The notes under the pieces: generated by a model | What the model was told of the DNA's origin: nothing | Database searches by the model: none | Seen by the model: the letters and a program-made list of their open reading frames with translations, nothing else | Shown here: positions 51,151 to 59,678 of the stretch, one piece after another | How the letters are laid out: every line of letters begins with the position of its first letter | Position numbering within the stretch: position 1 is the stretch's first letter | Source: JAIBJN01 sp963775505 | GTDB lineage: Bacteria > Actinomycetota > Thermoleophilia > Gaiellales > Gaiellaceae | Reading direction: 5' to 3' | NCBI GenBank assembly: GCA_963775505.1 | Contig: CAVZIL010000001.1 | Location: forward strand, 62,001-126,000 | Length of the DNA stretch: 64,000 bases | Program-made: the position numbers and the translations under genes

Positions 51151-52062
51151 ATGAGCACGCTGAGCACCGAGGTCGACGTCGAGGAGATTCAGACCACGAA
51201 GAGCGAGAAGGTCCTCGCCCTCGTGCTCGCCGGCTTTCTGCTCGTCGGCGGGCTCTGGAGCTACCAGAAGGTGGACGACACCTTCCGCGCCGCGATCGAG
51301 CCTGCTCGCACCAGCCCGGCCGACCGGGCGGCGATCGACCGTCTCGGCGCCGCCGCCGAAAGCCTGGCACAGGCCGAAAAGACCGAGCTCGCCGCACGTG
51401 ATCGAATGGAGCTCGCGCGCGAGGCCTACCGGACGGCGCTGGACGCGGACCAGCCTGCGGCGGCCCTCGAGCGCGCCTACATCGACGCCCAGGCCGCGTA
51501 CGCGGAGGCGCAGGCCGCGGTCACCGCGGCCGACGGCGAGATGGAAGCCGCGAGGGTTCCCGCGGAGGCGGCCCAGGAGCGGGTCGAGGCCGAGAGGCAC
51601 AGCGCCGCCCGCCTGGAGTCGCTCGGGAGCTTCGGGCTCCGCCTGCTCATGGTCGTCGCGGCGATGGCGGCGTCGTTCACGCTGCTGGGCCGGCTCCGAG
51701 CCGCCGGCTCCCGCTACCTGCCGCTCGGCCTCGCCGCGGTTGCCTTCTCGTCCGTCCTCGCCCTCGTCATGGCAGGGGACTACGTAACCGACTACGTCGA
51801 CCCGCTCGAGTTCGGGCCGCTCGTCCTCGCCGCCGTCGGCGTCGGGCTGACCCTCGCAGCCTTCGTCGCGCTGCAGCGCTACCTGGAGAAGCGCATTCCG
51901 CAGCGCCGCGTCAGGAAGGGAGAGTGCCCCTTCTGCGGCTTCCCGGGGCGCGGCGACGAGCACTGCGAGGGCTGCGGGCACGCGCTCTTCGGGGAGTGCG
52001 CCGCGTGCTCGCGACCGCGCCGCGTCGGGACGCCCCACTGCGGCGCCTGCGGATCCTCGTAG
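51151..52062 (+). CDS. Membrane protein with coiled coil and C-terminal zinc ribbons
   Basis: 303 residues, family not recognised. A membrane segment near residues 22-40 (KVLALVLAGFLLVGGLWSY) precedes an Ala/Glu-rich coiled coil (about 50-155). Three further helices follow (about 165-245), then two zinc-ribbon-like Cys groups at the end: CPFCGFPGRGDEHCEGCG and CAACSRPRRVGTPHCGACG. Ribosome site GGAGGTGA is ideal. The layout resembles membrane-shape or stress sensor proteins, but no function can be given. Confidence 0.6.
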   Translation: MSTLSTEVDVEEIQTTKSEKVLALVLAGFLLVGGLWSYQKVDDTFRAAIEPARTSPADRAAIDRLGAAAESLAQAEKTELAARDRMELAREAYRTALDADQPAAALERAYIDAQAAYAEAQAAVTAADGEMEAARVPAEAAQERVEAERHSAARLESLGSFGLRLLMVVAAMAASFTLLGRLRAAGSRYLPLGLAAVAFSSVLALVMAGDYVTDYVDPLEFGPLVLAAVGVGLTLAAFVALQRYLEKRIPQRRVRKGECPFCGFPGRGDEHCEGCGHALFGECAACSRPRRVGTPHCGACGSS

Positions 52063-52118
52063 AGGAGCGCCGGGCAAATTGAGCAGGCTTTGAGCGCTGG
52101 TTCGTAGCGTGGCCGGGG

Positions 52119-52928
52119 ATGAGACTCAGTCCTGCCACGCTGATCGGTGTCCTGGTATTCGCGCTGCTCGCGACCGCATGCACAGGCGGCGGCGAGGAGG
52201 CGACGGCGACCGAGCCGCGGACGACCACAGGCGAGCAGGAAGAGCAGGCCGCCCCGCTGCCGCCCTCGGACTTCGGGGCGAAGCCCGCGGCCTTCCAGGT
52301 CGTTCTCAGTTGGACCTCGGCGCCCGACGGCGGCGTCGATCGCTTCACCATCTACCGGAACGCCTCTCAGCTTGCGAGCCTGCCGGGCTCGGCGACGGCC
52401 TACACGGACACGAGCGCGCTTCCCGGCGAGACGTACTCGTACGAGATCGAGGCGCGCGCCGGAGAGGCCGTGACCGACCGTGTCGTCGTCACCACCAAGA
52501 CGCCCCTCCCGCCCCTCCGCTCCGCCCGTGTCGCCGGCAGCTTCGACGTCGACACGCGCCGGGTCAGCGCGACGGGCTACGGCGAGTATCCGGCGCCCAA
52601 CTTCGGGTGGCACTTCCGGCCGCGCTGCGCGGATGGGCCCTGCGCCACCGTCGTGAGAGATCTCCACCTGAAGCGTGTCCACGCCACCCTCTCGCGGCGC
52701 GGAGTCAAGTACCGGGGGTCGTACAACGGCCGGTTCACGATCGAGTGCGCCGGCACGCCCGTGAGCTCGTCCGTGACGATCGAGCTCCGCGTCGACGCCG
52801 CCCGGGTCATCGACCGCGAGTGGCGGGCCAGCCGGCTCGTCGGAACGCTCGACCAGAGCGAGGCCGAGCAGCTCGGCTGCCGCTACTCGGAGGCGGAGTT
52901 TTCCGTGCGCGCCCGCCTGGTGCGGTAG
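52119..52928 (+). CDS. Lipoprotein with fibronectin type III domain
   Basis: 269 residues. The signal peptide ends with a lipobox (LLATAC; Cys near residue 21), followed by a Thr/Glu-rich linker and a type III fibronectin fold (AFQVVLSWTSAPDGGVDRFTIYRN to TYSYEIEARAGE). The second half is a beta-rich domain with paired cysteines (CADGPC). Secreted and lipid-anchored; function unknown. Confidence 0.7.
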   Translation: MRLSPATLIGVLVFALLATACTGGGEEATATEPRTTTGEQEEQAAPLPPSDFGAKPAAFQVVLSWTSAPDGGVDRFTIYRNASQLASLPGSATAYTDTSALPGETYSYEIEARAGEAVTDRVVVTTKTPLPPLRSARVAGSFDVDTRRVSATGYGEYPAPNFGWHFRPRCADGPCATVVRDLHLKRVHATLSRRGVKYRGSYNGRFTIECAGTPVSSSVTIELRVDAARVIDREWRASRLVGTLDQSEAEQLGCRYSEAEFSVRARLVR

Positions 52929-52945
52929 CGCGGGCTTCGGCGGTC

Positions 52946-53716
52946 TCAGCGGCCCCGGAAACGCGGCTGGCGCTTCTCCAGGAACGCCGCAACGCCTTCT
53001 GCGAAGTCCTCGGTCCCGGTCGCCGCGACCTGGAGCTGCGCCTCCTGCTCGAGCTGCTCCTCGAGCCGCGTCGACGCCGCGCGCTCGAAGAGACGCTTCG
53101 TCATCGCGATCGCCCGCGTGGGCAGGGCGCCGAAGGCGGCGGCGCGCTCCTGGGCCCGCGGGAGGACCTCGCCCGCCGGCACGACCTCCGCTACGAGCCC
53201 CCAGGCCAGCGCCTCCTCGGCGCCGAGCTTCCGGCCCGAGCACATCCACTCGAACGCGCGCGCGTAGCCGAGGAGTCTCGGGACGAGCCACGAGCCGCCC
53301 GTGTCGGGAACGAGGCCGACGGTGACGAAGGCCGGGACGAAGGCCGCCGAGTCGGCGGCGATGCGCAGGTCGCAGGCACATGCCAGCGAGAGGCCGGCGC
53401 CCGCAGCGGCCCCGTTGACGGCCGCGAGCACCGGCTTCTCGAGCCGGCGGAGCCCGAGAACGTGACGGTTCCAGCGTGTGCGCAGGAGCGCGGCGACGTC
53501 GCGATCGCCGTCGCGCAGCTCGGAGAGGTCCTGCCCGACGCAGAAGCCGCGACCCGACCCGGTGAGGACGACCGCGCGGACGTCGGGATCGCTTGCCTCC
53601 TTGAGCGCCGCCGAGAACGCACCGTGCATGGCCGCGTCGAACGCGTTCAGCTTGTCCGGCCGGTTCAGCGCGATCGTCAGGACCGCGTCCTCGCGTCTCG
53701 TCTCGACCTCTGCCAT
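52946..53716 (-). CDS. paaG: Enoyl-CoA hydratase/isomerase, probably PaaG
   Basis: 256-residue crotonase. The oxyanion-hole blocks are GRGFCVGQDLSELRDGD and NGAAAGAGLSLACACDLRIA. At the usual second acid position is Asp in GLVPDTGGSWLVPRLLG, the pattern of PaaG (2-(1,2-epoxy-1,2-dihydrophenyl)acetyl-CoA isomerase). Ends RFRGR as in many crotonases. PaaG assignment rests on this Asp and on the paa context. Confidence 0.8.
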   Translation of the reverse strand: MAEVETRREDAVLTIALNRPDKLNAFDAAMHGAFSAALKEASDPDVRAVVLTGSGRGFCVGQDLSELRDGDRDVAALLRTRWNRHVLGLRRLEKPVLAAVNGAAAGAGLSLACACDLRIAADSAAFVPAFVTVGLVPDTGGSWLVPRLLGYARAFEWMCSGRKLGAEEALAWGLVAEVVPAGEVLPRAQERAAAFGALPTRAIAMTKRLFERAASTRLEEQLEQEAQLQVAATGTEDFAEGVAAFLEKRQPRFRGR

Positions 53717-53750
53717 CGGTAGACCTGCCCGTGTCCGCTAGCTTGACCGG

Positions 53751-54731
53751 ATGGCCGATCTTACGTTCATTTCCTCGGAGGAAGTCGGCGAAGAGGAGGC
53801 CCTCGACGCGTACTCGCGGGCCGTCGTCACGATTGCAGAGAAGCTCTCGCCGTCGGTTGCCAACCTGCGAGTCCTACGCCGCGTGCGCGGCGGGCGCAGG
53901 GCGGTGGGGGGCGGGAGCGGCGTCGTCATCACGCCGGACGGCTTCATGCTCACGTCGGCGCACGTCGTCGCCGCGAGCGACGGCAAGGTGGAGGCTTCCT
54001 TCGTCGACGGCCGGGAGATGACGGCGGAGGTCGTCGGCGCCGATCCGCTGTCCGACCTGGCCGTGCTGCGATCCGACACCGCCGACCTGGCTCCGGCGAC
54101 CCTCGGCGACGCCGAAACGCTACGCGTCGGCCAGCTGGTCGTCGCCATCGGCAACCCCAACGGCTTCGCCGGGTCGGTGACCGCCGGCGTGGTCTCGGCG
54201 CTCGGACGGTCGCTGCCGGTCCGCTCGCGCGCGGCCGGGCGGATCGTGGAGAACGTCATCCAGACGGATGCCGCCCTCAACCCCGGGAACTCCGGCGGGG
54301 CGCTGGCAGACGGCCGCGGCGGCGTCGTCGGGATCAACACCGCCGTCGCCGGCGTCGGCCTCGGTCTCGCCGTTCCCATCAACGAGGTGACCCGGAAGAT
54401 CGTCGGCGCGCTCATGCGGGAGGGCCGCTTCACGCGCGCATATCTCGGCATCGCGGGCGGCTCGCGGCCGCTGCCCCCGCGCCTCGCACGCGAGCTCGGC
54501 CGGGCAGTCGGCGTCGAGGTGGTCGAGGTGGTCGATGGGAGCCCGGCGGCGAAGGCGGGACTCCGGCCGGAGGACCTGATCGTCGCCGTCGGCGACACCG
54601 CCGTCGAGGGCGCGGACGACTTGCAGCGCCTCATGGTCGGCGAGCTGATCGGCGAGCGGGTGACCGCGTCGGTGATCCGAGAGGGCCGGGTGCTCGAGCT
54701 GGAGCTCGTTCCGGTCGAGCTCGAGGCCTAG
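53751..54731 (+). CDS. HtrA/DegP-like S1C serine protease without signal peptide
   Basis: 326 residues. The catalytic triad is His71 (LTSAHVVA), Asp102 (DPLSDLAVLR) and Ser181 (NPGNSGGAL), followed by a single PDZ domain at about 225-320 (VEVVEVVDGSPAAKAGLRPEDLI). No signal peptide or transmembrane segment can be seen, so the enzyme may be cytosolic, unlike most HtrA proteins. It is divergent from the paaG-like gene with 34 bases between starts. Confidence 0.85.
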   Translation: MADLTFISSEEVGEEEALDAYSRAVVTIAEKLSPSVANLRVLRRVRGGRRAVGGGSGVVITPDGFMLTSAHVVAASDGKVEASFVDGREMTAEVVGADPLSDLAVLRSDTADLAPATLGDAETLRVGQLVVAIGNPNGFAGSVTAGVVSALGRSLPVRSRAAGRIVENVIQTDAALNPGNSGGALADGRGGVVGINTAVAGVGLGLAVPINEVTRKIVGALMREGRFTRAYLGIAGGSRPLPPRLARELGRAVGVEVVEVVDGSPAAKAGLRPEDLIVAVGDTAVEGADDLQRLMVGELIGERVTASVIREGRVLELELVPVELEA

Positions 54732-54742
54732 GAGCCTCCCGG

Positions 54743-55927
54743 CTACCCGATCTCGATCCCGCTCTCCCGGTGCCGGTGGGACTCGTGTGTTGCCAGCTCG
54801 ACGACGACCTGGAGCACCAGCGCGGCGGCGAGGATGCCGAGCAGCGGGACGACCCCGAGCTCGGGGCCGAGAGCGCCGAGCCCGAGCGCGAGCGCCGCCG
54901 TCCCGACGCGGAGCCAGAGATCGACGTCGCGGCCCGCTCGGGTCGTGACCAGGTGGATGACGGCGACCGCGGCCATGAAGAGCGCCACCCCGCCGCCGAT
55001 GATCCACGAGACCTCGTCGGTGAGGCCCGTCTCCTCGGTGGCCTTGATCGCGAGCTTGATGCCGGCGCCGAGCGCGGCCAATCCGATCAGGAGCGGGAGA
55101 TGCGCGTACAGGTACGTCTGGCCGGCGGCGATCGTGCGCTTGACGATCGACGAGTCGACGTAGTCGAAGTAGATCCACCAGAGGGCTCCCGCCATCACGA
55201 AGCCGAGCGCGGCGGCCGCCCCCGACTCGAAGCCCCAGCTCACGGTCGTCGTACCGATTACGACGGCCAGGATGCTCTCGCCGAAGACGATGATCGTGAA
55301 CAGCCCGACGCGCTCAGGGATGTGCGAGGAGTGGATCGGGACCTGGCGGATCCGCTCCCGACTGGCCAGCGGCGCGCCCAGGTCGATCGCCAGCGCGAGC
55401 GCCCACAGCCAGTAGCGGTAGGGCGGCGCGACCGTCGTCGAGACGAGGAAGAGGGCGATGCTCGTCACGAAGGCCGGGATGTAGACATTCAGGAGCGGCC
55501 TGGCGGCCGGGAGGTGCCACCAGGCGCGGGCGTTCAAGAGGACGACGACGGCGCGCACGCCCGCGTAGGCCACGGCGAAGGCCGCCGTCTGGCCGTGAAA
55601 CGCTTCCGGGATCACGGACGCCAGCACCGCGACCATGAACATCCCCAGGATCATGAGGACGCGGTGCGGCGGGTCGTCCGTGTCGAACCGGTCGGCGTAG
55701 AACGTGTAACCGACCCAGGCCCACCAGACGGCGACGAAGAGCCCGGCAAAGATCAGGAACCCGCGCAAACTCGGGTCCTCGGCGAGCCCGTCCGCGAGCT
55801 GCGCGATCGCGACGACGAAGACGAGGTCGAAGAAAAGCTCGAGCCAGGTCGCGTGCCGCTCGTCCCCGTCGTCCTCCTCGACCGTCCGCAGCCGAGGCGG
55901 GTCGTGCCAGCGAGAGGACGTCGCCAT
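54743..55927 (-). CDS. ltrA: Low temperature requirement protein A (LtrA) family
   Basis: 394 residues, about ten helices. Family landmarks are ATWLELFFDLVFVVAIAQLA at the N-terminus and SHIPERVGLFTIIVFGESIL with the Glu-Arg in the middle. LtrA proteins are needed for growth in the cold in Listeria; the molecular role is not known. Convergent with the HtrA gene. Confidence 0.9.
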   Translation of the reverse strand: MATSSRWHDPPRLRTVEEDDGDERHATWLELFFDLVFVVAIAQLADGLAEDPSLRGFLIFAGLFVAVWWAWVGYTFYADRFDTDDPPHRVLMILGMFMVAVLASVIPEAFHGQTAAFAVAYAGVRAVVVLLNARAWWHLPAARPLLNVYIPAFVTSIALFLVSTTVAPPYRYWLWALALAIDLGAPLASRERIRQVPIHSSHIPERVGLFTIIVFGESILAVVIGTTTVSWGFESGAAAALGFVMAGALWWIYFDYVDSSIVKRTIAAGQTYLYAHLPLLIGLAALGAGIKLAIKATEETGLTDEVSWIIGGGVALFMAAVAVIHLVTTRAGRDVDLWLRVGTAALALGLGALGPELGVVPLLGILAAALVLQVVVELATHESHRHRESGIEIG

Positions 55928-55943
55928 GCTCAGGCAGAACGCT

Positions 55944-56711
55944 CTAGCGACCGCGGAATTCCGGCTTGCGCTTCTCCGTGAACGCCGTCAGGCCCTCACG
56001 TGCATCTTCGGAAGCGAACGCCAGGTAGAGGGCCTTGCGCTCGTAGTCCAGGCCCGTCTCCAGGGTCGATTCGAAGGCGCGGTTCACGGACTCCTTCGCC
56101 AGGCGCTGCGCGACCGGGCCCTTCGAGGCGATCGCACGGGCGACCGCCTTCGCCTCCTCGAGCCACGCCTCCTTCGCCACGACGCGGGCGACGAGGCCCG
56201 CACGCTCCGCCTCGACGGCGTCGAGGAACCGGCCGGAGAGGATGACGTCCATCGCCTTCGCCTTCCCGATCGCACGCGTGAGGCGCTGCGTCCCGCCGGC
56301 GCCGGGGATGATCCCGAGACCGGTTTCCGGCTGGCCGAACTGCGCCGTCTCGGAGGCGACGATCAGGTCGCAGGCCATCGCGAGCTCGCTGCCGCCGCCG
56401 AGGCAAAAGCCCGACACGGCCGCGACCAGCGGGGTGCGGACGCGGCGGATCGCGTCCCAGCGGTCGATGCGGCGCGCCTCGTACATCTCCATCGCGCTCG
56501 CCTCGGCCATCTGACCGATGTCCGCGCCGGCCGCAAACGCGCGCTCGGAGCCCGCGAGGACGACGCAGCGGATCTCCTCGTCCTCGTCCAGCGAGGTGAG
56601 CGCGTCCACGAGCCTCTCCATGACCTCGTCGTTGAGCGCGTTCAATGCCTCGGGTCGATTGAGCCGGACGACCGCGAGCGGGGGCTCGCGCTCGACGAGG
56701 ACGACGCTCAC
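55944..56711 (-). CDS. paaF: Enoyl-CoA hydratase, PaaF-type
   Basis: 255-residue crotonase. Oxyanion-hole regions ERAFAAGADIGQMAEASAM and SGFCLGGGSELAMACDLIVA; both catalytic Glu positions look normal (GGGSELAM, and FGQPETGLGIIPGAGGTQRL). These fit classical hydratases such as PaaF (2,3-dehydroadipyl-CoA hydratase). The GTG at 56711 overlaps the upstream crotonase stop as GTGA. Confidence 0.85.
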   Translation of the reverse strand: MSVVLVEREPPLAVVRLNRPEALNALNDEVMERLVDALTSLDEDEEIRCVVLAGSERAFAAGADIGQMAEASAMEMYEARRIDRWDAIRRVRTPLVAAVSGFCLGGGSELAMACDLIVASETAQFGQPETGLGIIPGAGGTQRLTRAIGKAKAMDVILSGRFLDAVEAERAGLVARVVAKEAWLEEAKAVARAIASKGPVAQRLAKESVNRAFESTLETGLDYERKALYLAFASEDAREGLTAFTEKRKPEFRGR

Positions 56712-57520
56712 TTGTCTCCCTCGACGAACCGGCGCACCGCGGCCTTTGGCTCCTCGGTGGCCATCGAGAGCGCCAGCCAGTCGCGCGCGTGGTTCACCGT
56801 CCCGTGCCAGGCCAGATCGCGCCAGAAGTTGAGCTGCTGCTTCGTGTAGCGCACCGTCTGCGGGAGCTTCGCCGCGAGCTTCTCGACCAGCTCGTCCACG
56901 GTCGCGTCGAGCTCGGCGGCCGGCACGCAGCGGTTGACGAGCCCCCACTCCTCGGCCTTCCGAGCCGGGATCTCCTCGCAGAGGAGGATGATCTCGCGCG
57001 CTCGGCGCTCGCCGACCATGAGCGGAAGCCACTGCGTCGCGCCGCCGGCGGGCACGGACCCGTGCTGCGGCCCGACGTGGCGGATGTACGTGTCGTCGAC
57101 GATCACCGACAGGTCGCACGCCATCTGCAGCTCGTTGCCGCCGCCCACACAGACGCCGTTGATGCGCGCGACCGTCGGCTTCCCGATCTCGCGCAGCTTG
57201 TCGTGCGCGTCCTTGAAGGCGCCGAACCACTTCCAGTACTCATCGGGCTTACCGAGGTAGTCCCGGCTCCACGCCTTCAGGTCGGCGCCGACGCAGAAGG
57301 CTCGTCCCGCGCCGGTGACGACGAACACGCGGATGTCGTCGTCCCAGGACGCGTCCTCGGCCGCCCGCGCGATCTCCCGCAGCATGCGGAAGTCGAAGGC
57401 GTTCAGGACCTCGGGCCGGTTCAGCGTGATCGTCGCCCGCGGCGGCGCCTTCTCGTAGACGATCGCCTCGAAGCCCAGGTCGGCGGGGTCGCTGGGCGCC
57501 GGGTAGGACGGCTGGCTCAT
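56708..57520 (-). CDS. Crotonase-family enzyme with MenB/OAH-like active site
   Basis: 270 residues. Oxyanion-hole motifs are GRAFCVGADLKAWSRDYLG and NGVCVGGGNELQMACDLSV. At the place of the second catalytic Glu the sequence reads VGPQHGSVPAGGATQWLP, with Gly, like naphthoate synthase (MenB) and some ring-cleaving crotonases such as 6-oxocyclohex-1-ene-carbonyl-CoA hydrolase. Menaquinone is made here by the futalosine route, so MenB itself is not expected. An unusual CoA-ester reaction in ring degradation is likely. Confidence 0.7.
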   Translation of the reverse strand: MSQPSYPAPSDPADLGFEAIVYEKAPPRATITLNRPEVLNAFDFRMLREIARAAEDASWDDDIRVFVVTGAGRAFCVGADLKAWSRDYLGKPDEYWKWFGAFKDAHDKLREIGKPTVARINGVCVGGGNELQMACDLSVIVDDTYIRHVGPQHGSVPAGGATQWLPLMVGERRAREIILLCEEIPARKAEEWGLVNRCVPAAELDATVDELVEKLAAKLPQTVRYTKQQLNFWRDLAWHGTVNHARDWLALSMATEEPKAAVRRFVEGDK

Positions 57521-57795
57521 TCGACGGTGGCGAAGTGCACCTGGAAGGGGGTCCCCATCTCCATGGCGTCCTTCCCCGTGGCCATGAACTCCTCCGTCCT
57601 GCGGGCCGCCTTGAAGGCGTCCATGTCCGGGAACTCCCACTCGGCGTAGTAGAGGTACGCCGGATCGCCCATCGGAGCGCCGAAGACCTTGCCGTGCCTG
57701 AAGGTCCCGCCCGGGACGGCGCGGCAGAGCTCGGCGTGGCGCTCGTAGCGCTCCGCGTCCGGCTCCTCCTCGTAGACCATGAACACCCTGACCAA
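57517..57795 (-). CDS. EthD-like dimeric alpha-beta barrel protein
   Basis: 92 residues, VRVFMVYEEEPDAERYERHAEL at the front and AYLYYAEWEFPDMDAFKAA near the end. The TTG at 57795 has an AGGGGGA ribosome site and places MVRVFMVYEE at the start, which fits the family better than the internal GTG or ATG. It overlaps the next crotonase as ATGA. EthD-like proteins bind heme or aromatic compounds; role unknown. Confidence 0.68.
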   Translation of the reverse strand: MVRVFMVYEEEPDAERYERHAELCRAVPGGTFRHGKVFGAPMGDPAYLYYAEWEFPDMDAFKAARRTEEFMATGKDAMEMGTPFQVHFATVE

Positions 57796-57848
57796 ACGGT
57801 CCCCCTTCCTCTCGACGGCTGTCGCAGGAAGGATTCCCGATCCGGGCG

Positions 57849-59151
57849 TCAGGCGCTCGCCGAGGCGGCGACGAGCGACTCCTGGAGGAGCTCGAGACCG
57901 CGGGAGAGGTCCTCGTCGCCGATGACGAGCGGGACGAGGATACGGATCACGTTTCCGTAGAGGCCGCAGGAGAGGAGCACCAGCCCGCGCTCGCGCGCCT
58001 CGACGACGGTCGCGCTCGCGAGGCCGCTCGCCGGCGCCTTCGTTTCCCGGTCCTCCACGAGCTCGAGGGCGAGCATCGGCCCGAGCCCTCGCACCTCGCC
58101 TACAGCGCCCACGCGGGAGGCGATGCCGTCGAGCGCCTCTCTGATCCGCTCGCCCAGCTCTCGCGCCCGGCGCTGGAAGCTCTCCGAGGCGACCTCGTCC
58201 AGGACCGCCATCGCGGCCGCGCAGGCCACCGGGTTGCCCCCGAACGTGCCACCGAGACCGCCGGGGCCGACCGCGTCGACGACCTCGCTCCTGCCGGTGA
58301 CACCCGCAAGAGGGAGGCCCCCGCCGAGCGACTTGCCCGAGACGAGGAGGTCGGGCTCGACGCCGTAGTGCTCGATCGCCCACACCGGGCCGGTGCGCCC
58401 GACGCCGCTCTGCACCTCGTCGTCGACGTAGAGGATCCCGTGCCGGTCGCAGAGCTCACGGAGTCGGGCCGGCGAAGTCGGCCGGCATCGGGATGAACCC
58501 GCCCTCTCCCTGCACCGGCTCGAGCACGACGCACGCGACCGACTCGGGGTCGACGTCGGACTTGAAGAGCGCCTCGAGCCCGTGGATCGCGTCGTCGGTC
58601 GAGACACCGCGATAGGGATACGGCGCGACGGCGCGGTAGACCTCGGGCGCGAACGGCCCGAAGCCGCGCTTGTACGGCACGACCTTGCTCGTCATCGCCA
58701 TCGCGAGGAGCGTGCGGCCGTGGAAGGCGCGGTCGAACACGACGACCGCCGGGCGTCCCGTCGCGACACGCGCGATCTTGACCGCGTTCTCGACCGCCTC
58801 GGCGCCCGAGTTCACGAGCAGGCTCTTCTGTTCCTCGCCGCGGCAGGGCGAGAGCTCGGCGAGCCGGCGGCACACCTCGACGTACGGCTCGTACATCCCG
58901 ACCATGAAGCACTGGTGGAGGTAGCGGTCGACCTGCTCGTGGATCGCGGCGACCGCGGCCGGAAGCCCGTGGCCGGTGTTCTGGCAGCCGAGGCCGCCGG
59001 CGAAGTCGATGTAGGTGCGGCCGTCGACGTCTTCGATCCGCGCGCCTTCCGCCCGCGCGACGACGAGGGGCGGGGTCGCCACGCCGGTCGCGACGTACCG
59101 CTCGCGGGCCTCGACGACGGCGTCGGTGGCGCTGCGCTCCCGGAGGGCCAT
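57849..59151 (-). CDS. gabT: 4-aminobutyrate aminotransferase GabT, one frameshift
   Basis: Class III PLP aminotransferase of about 433 residues after repair. Landmarks: GRTYIDFAGGLGCQNTGHGLP, LVNSGAEAVENAVKIAR, ACVVLEPVQGEGGFIPMPADF, then in the second frame ILYVDDEVQSGVGRTG, and the PLP lysine in LLVSGKSLGGGLPLAGV. One indel near 58465 joins the two. With the aldehyde dehydrogenase at 59679 it could form a GABA or other omega-amine pathway. Confidence 0.88.
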
Positions 59152-59226
59152 GGCGCGAGTCTACTCCTGCCGCGCCCGGCTCACCTTGGCTCACGCGTCC
59201 CAAGGCCGGGCGGTATCCTCGCCGCC

Positions 59227-59673
59227 GTGTCCGCGACGTCCCTTGCGGTCGCTCTCTCGCTCGTCGCGGGCCTCGCGGGGTCGATCCAGGTCGCGGTCAG
59301 CGGCGCGTTCGGGAAGCGCATCGGCGTCCTCGAGGCAACGGCGTTCGGGTCGATCACCGCCGCTCTCATCGTCTGCGCCGTCCTCCTGATCGCCCGGCAG
59401 GGGGTGGGGAACCTCGGCCAGAGCATCCGGGAACCCGCCTGGCTCTGGCTCGGCGGCGTGATGGGCGCGATCGTGGTCACGTCGATCACGTTCACCGCGC
59501 CGCGCATCGGCACGTTCGCCACGATCGGACTCCTCATTGCCGGCCAGCTGGCGATGGGGGTGATCATCGACGCCTTCGGCCTGTTCGGCCTGGAGAAGAT
59601 CCCCGTGACGCCGGCCCGCGTGGTCGGCCTGGTGCTGCTGGCGGCGGGAGCCGCGCTCGTCCTCAAGCGCTAG
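59227..59673 (+). CDS. DMT-type membrane protein (YdcZ/DUF606)
   Basis: 148 residues with five hydrophobic helices, beginning TSLAVALSLVAGLAGSIQVAVSG and containing WLWLGGVMGAIVVTSITFTAPRIG, which is conserved in the DUF606 half-transporter family. It might form dimers. Located between gabT and the aldehyde dehydrogenase gene and on the opposite strand to both; the 5-base gap after it is convergent. Confidence 0.75.
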   Translation: MSATSLAVALSLVAGLAGSIQVAVSGAFGKRIGVLEATAFGSITAALIVCAVLLIARQGVGNLGQSIREPAWLWLGGVMGAIVVTSITFTAPRIGTFATIGLLIAGQLAMGVIIDAFGLFGLEKIPVTPARVVGLVLLAAGAALVLKR

Positions 59674-59678
59674 CCGGG

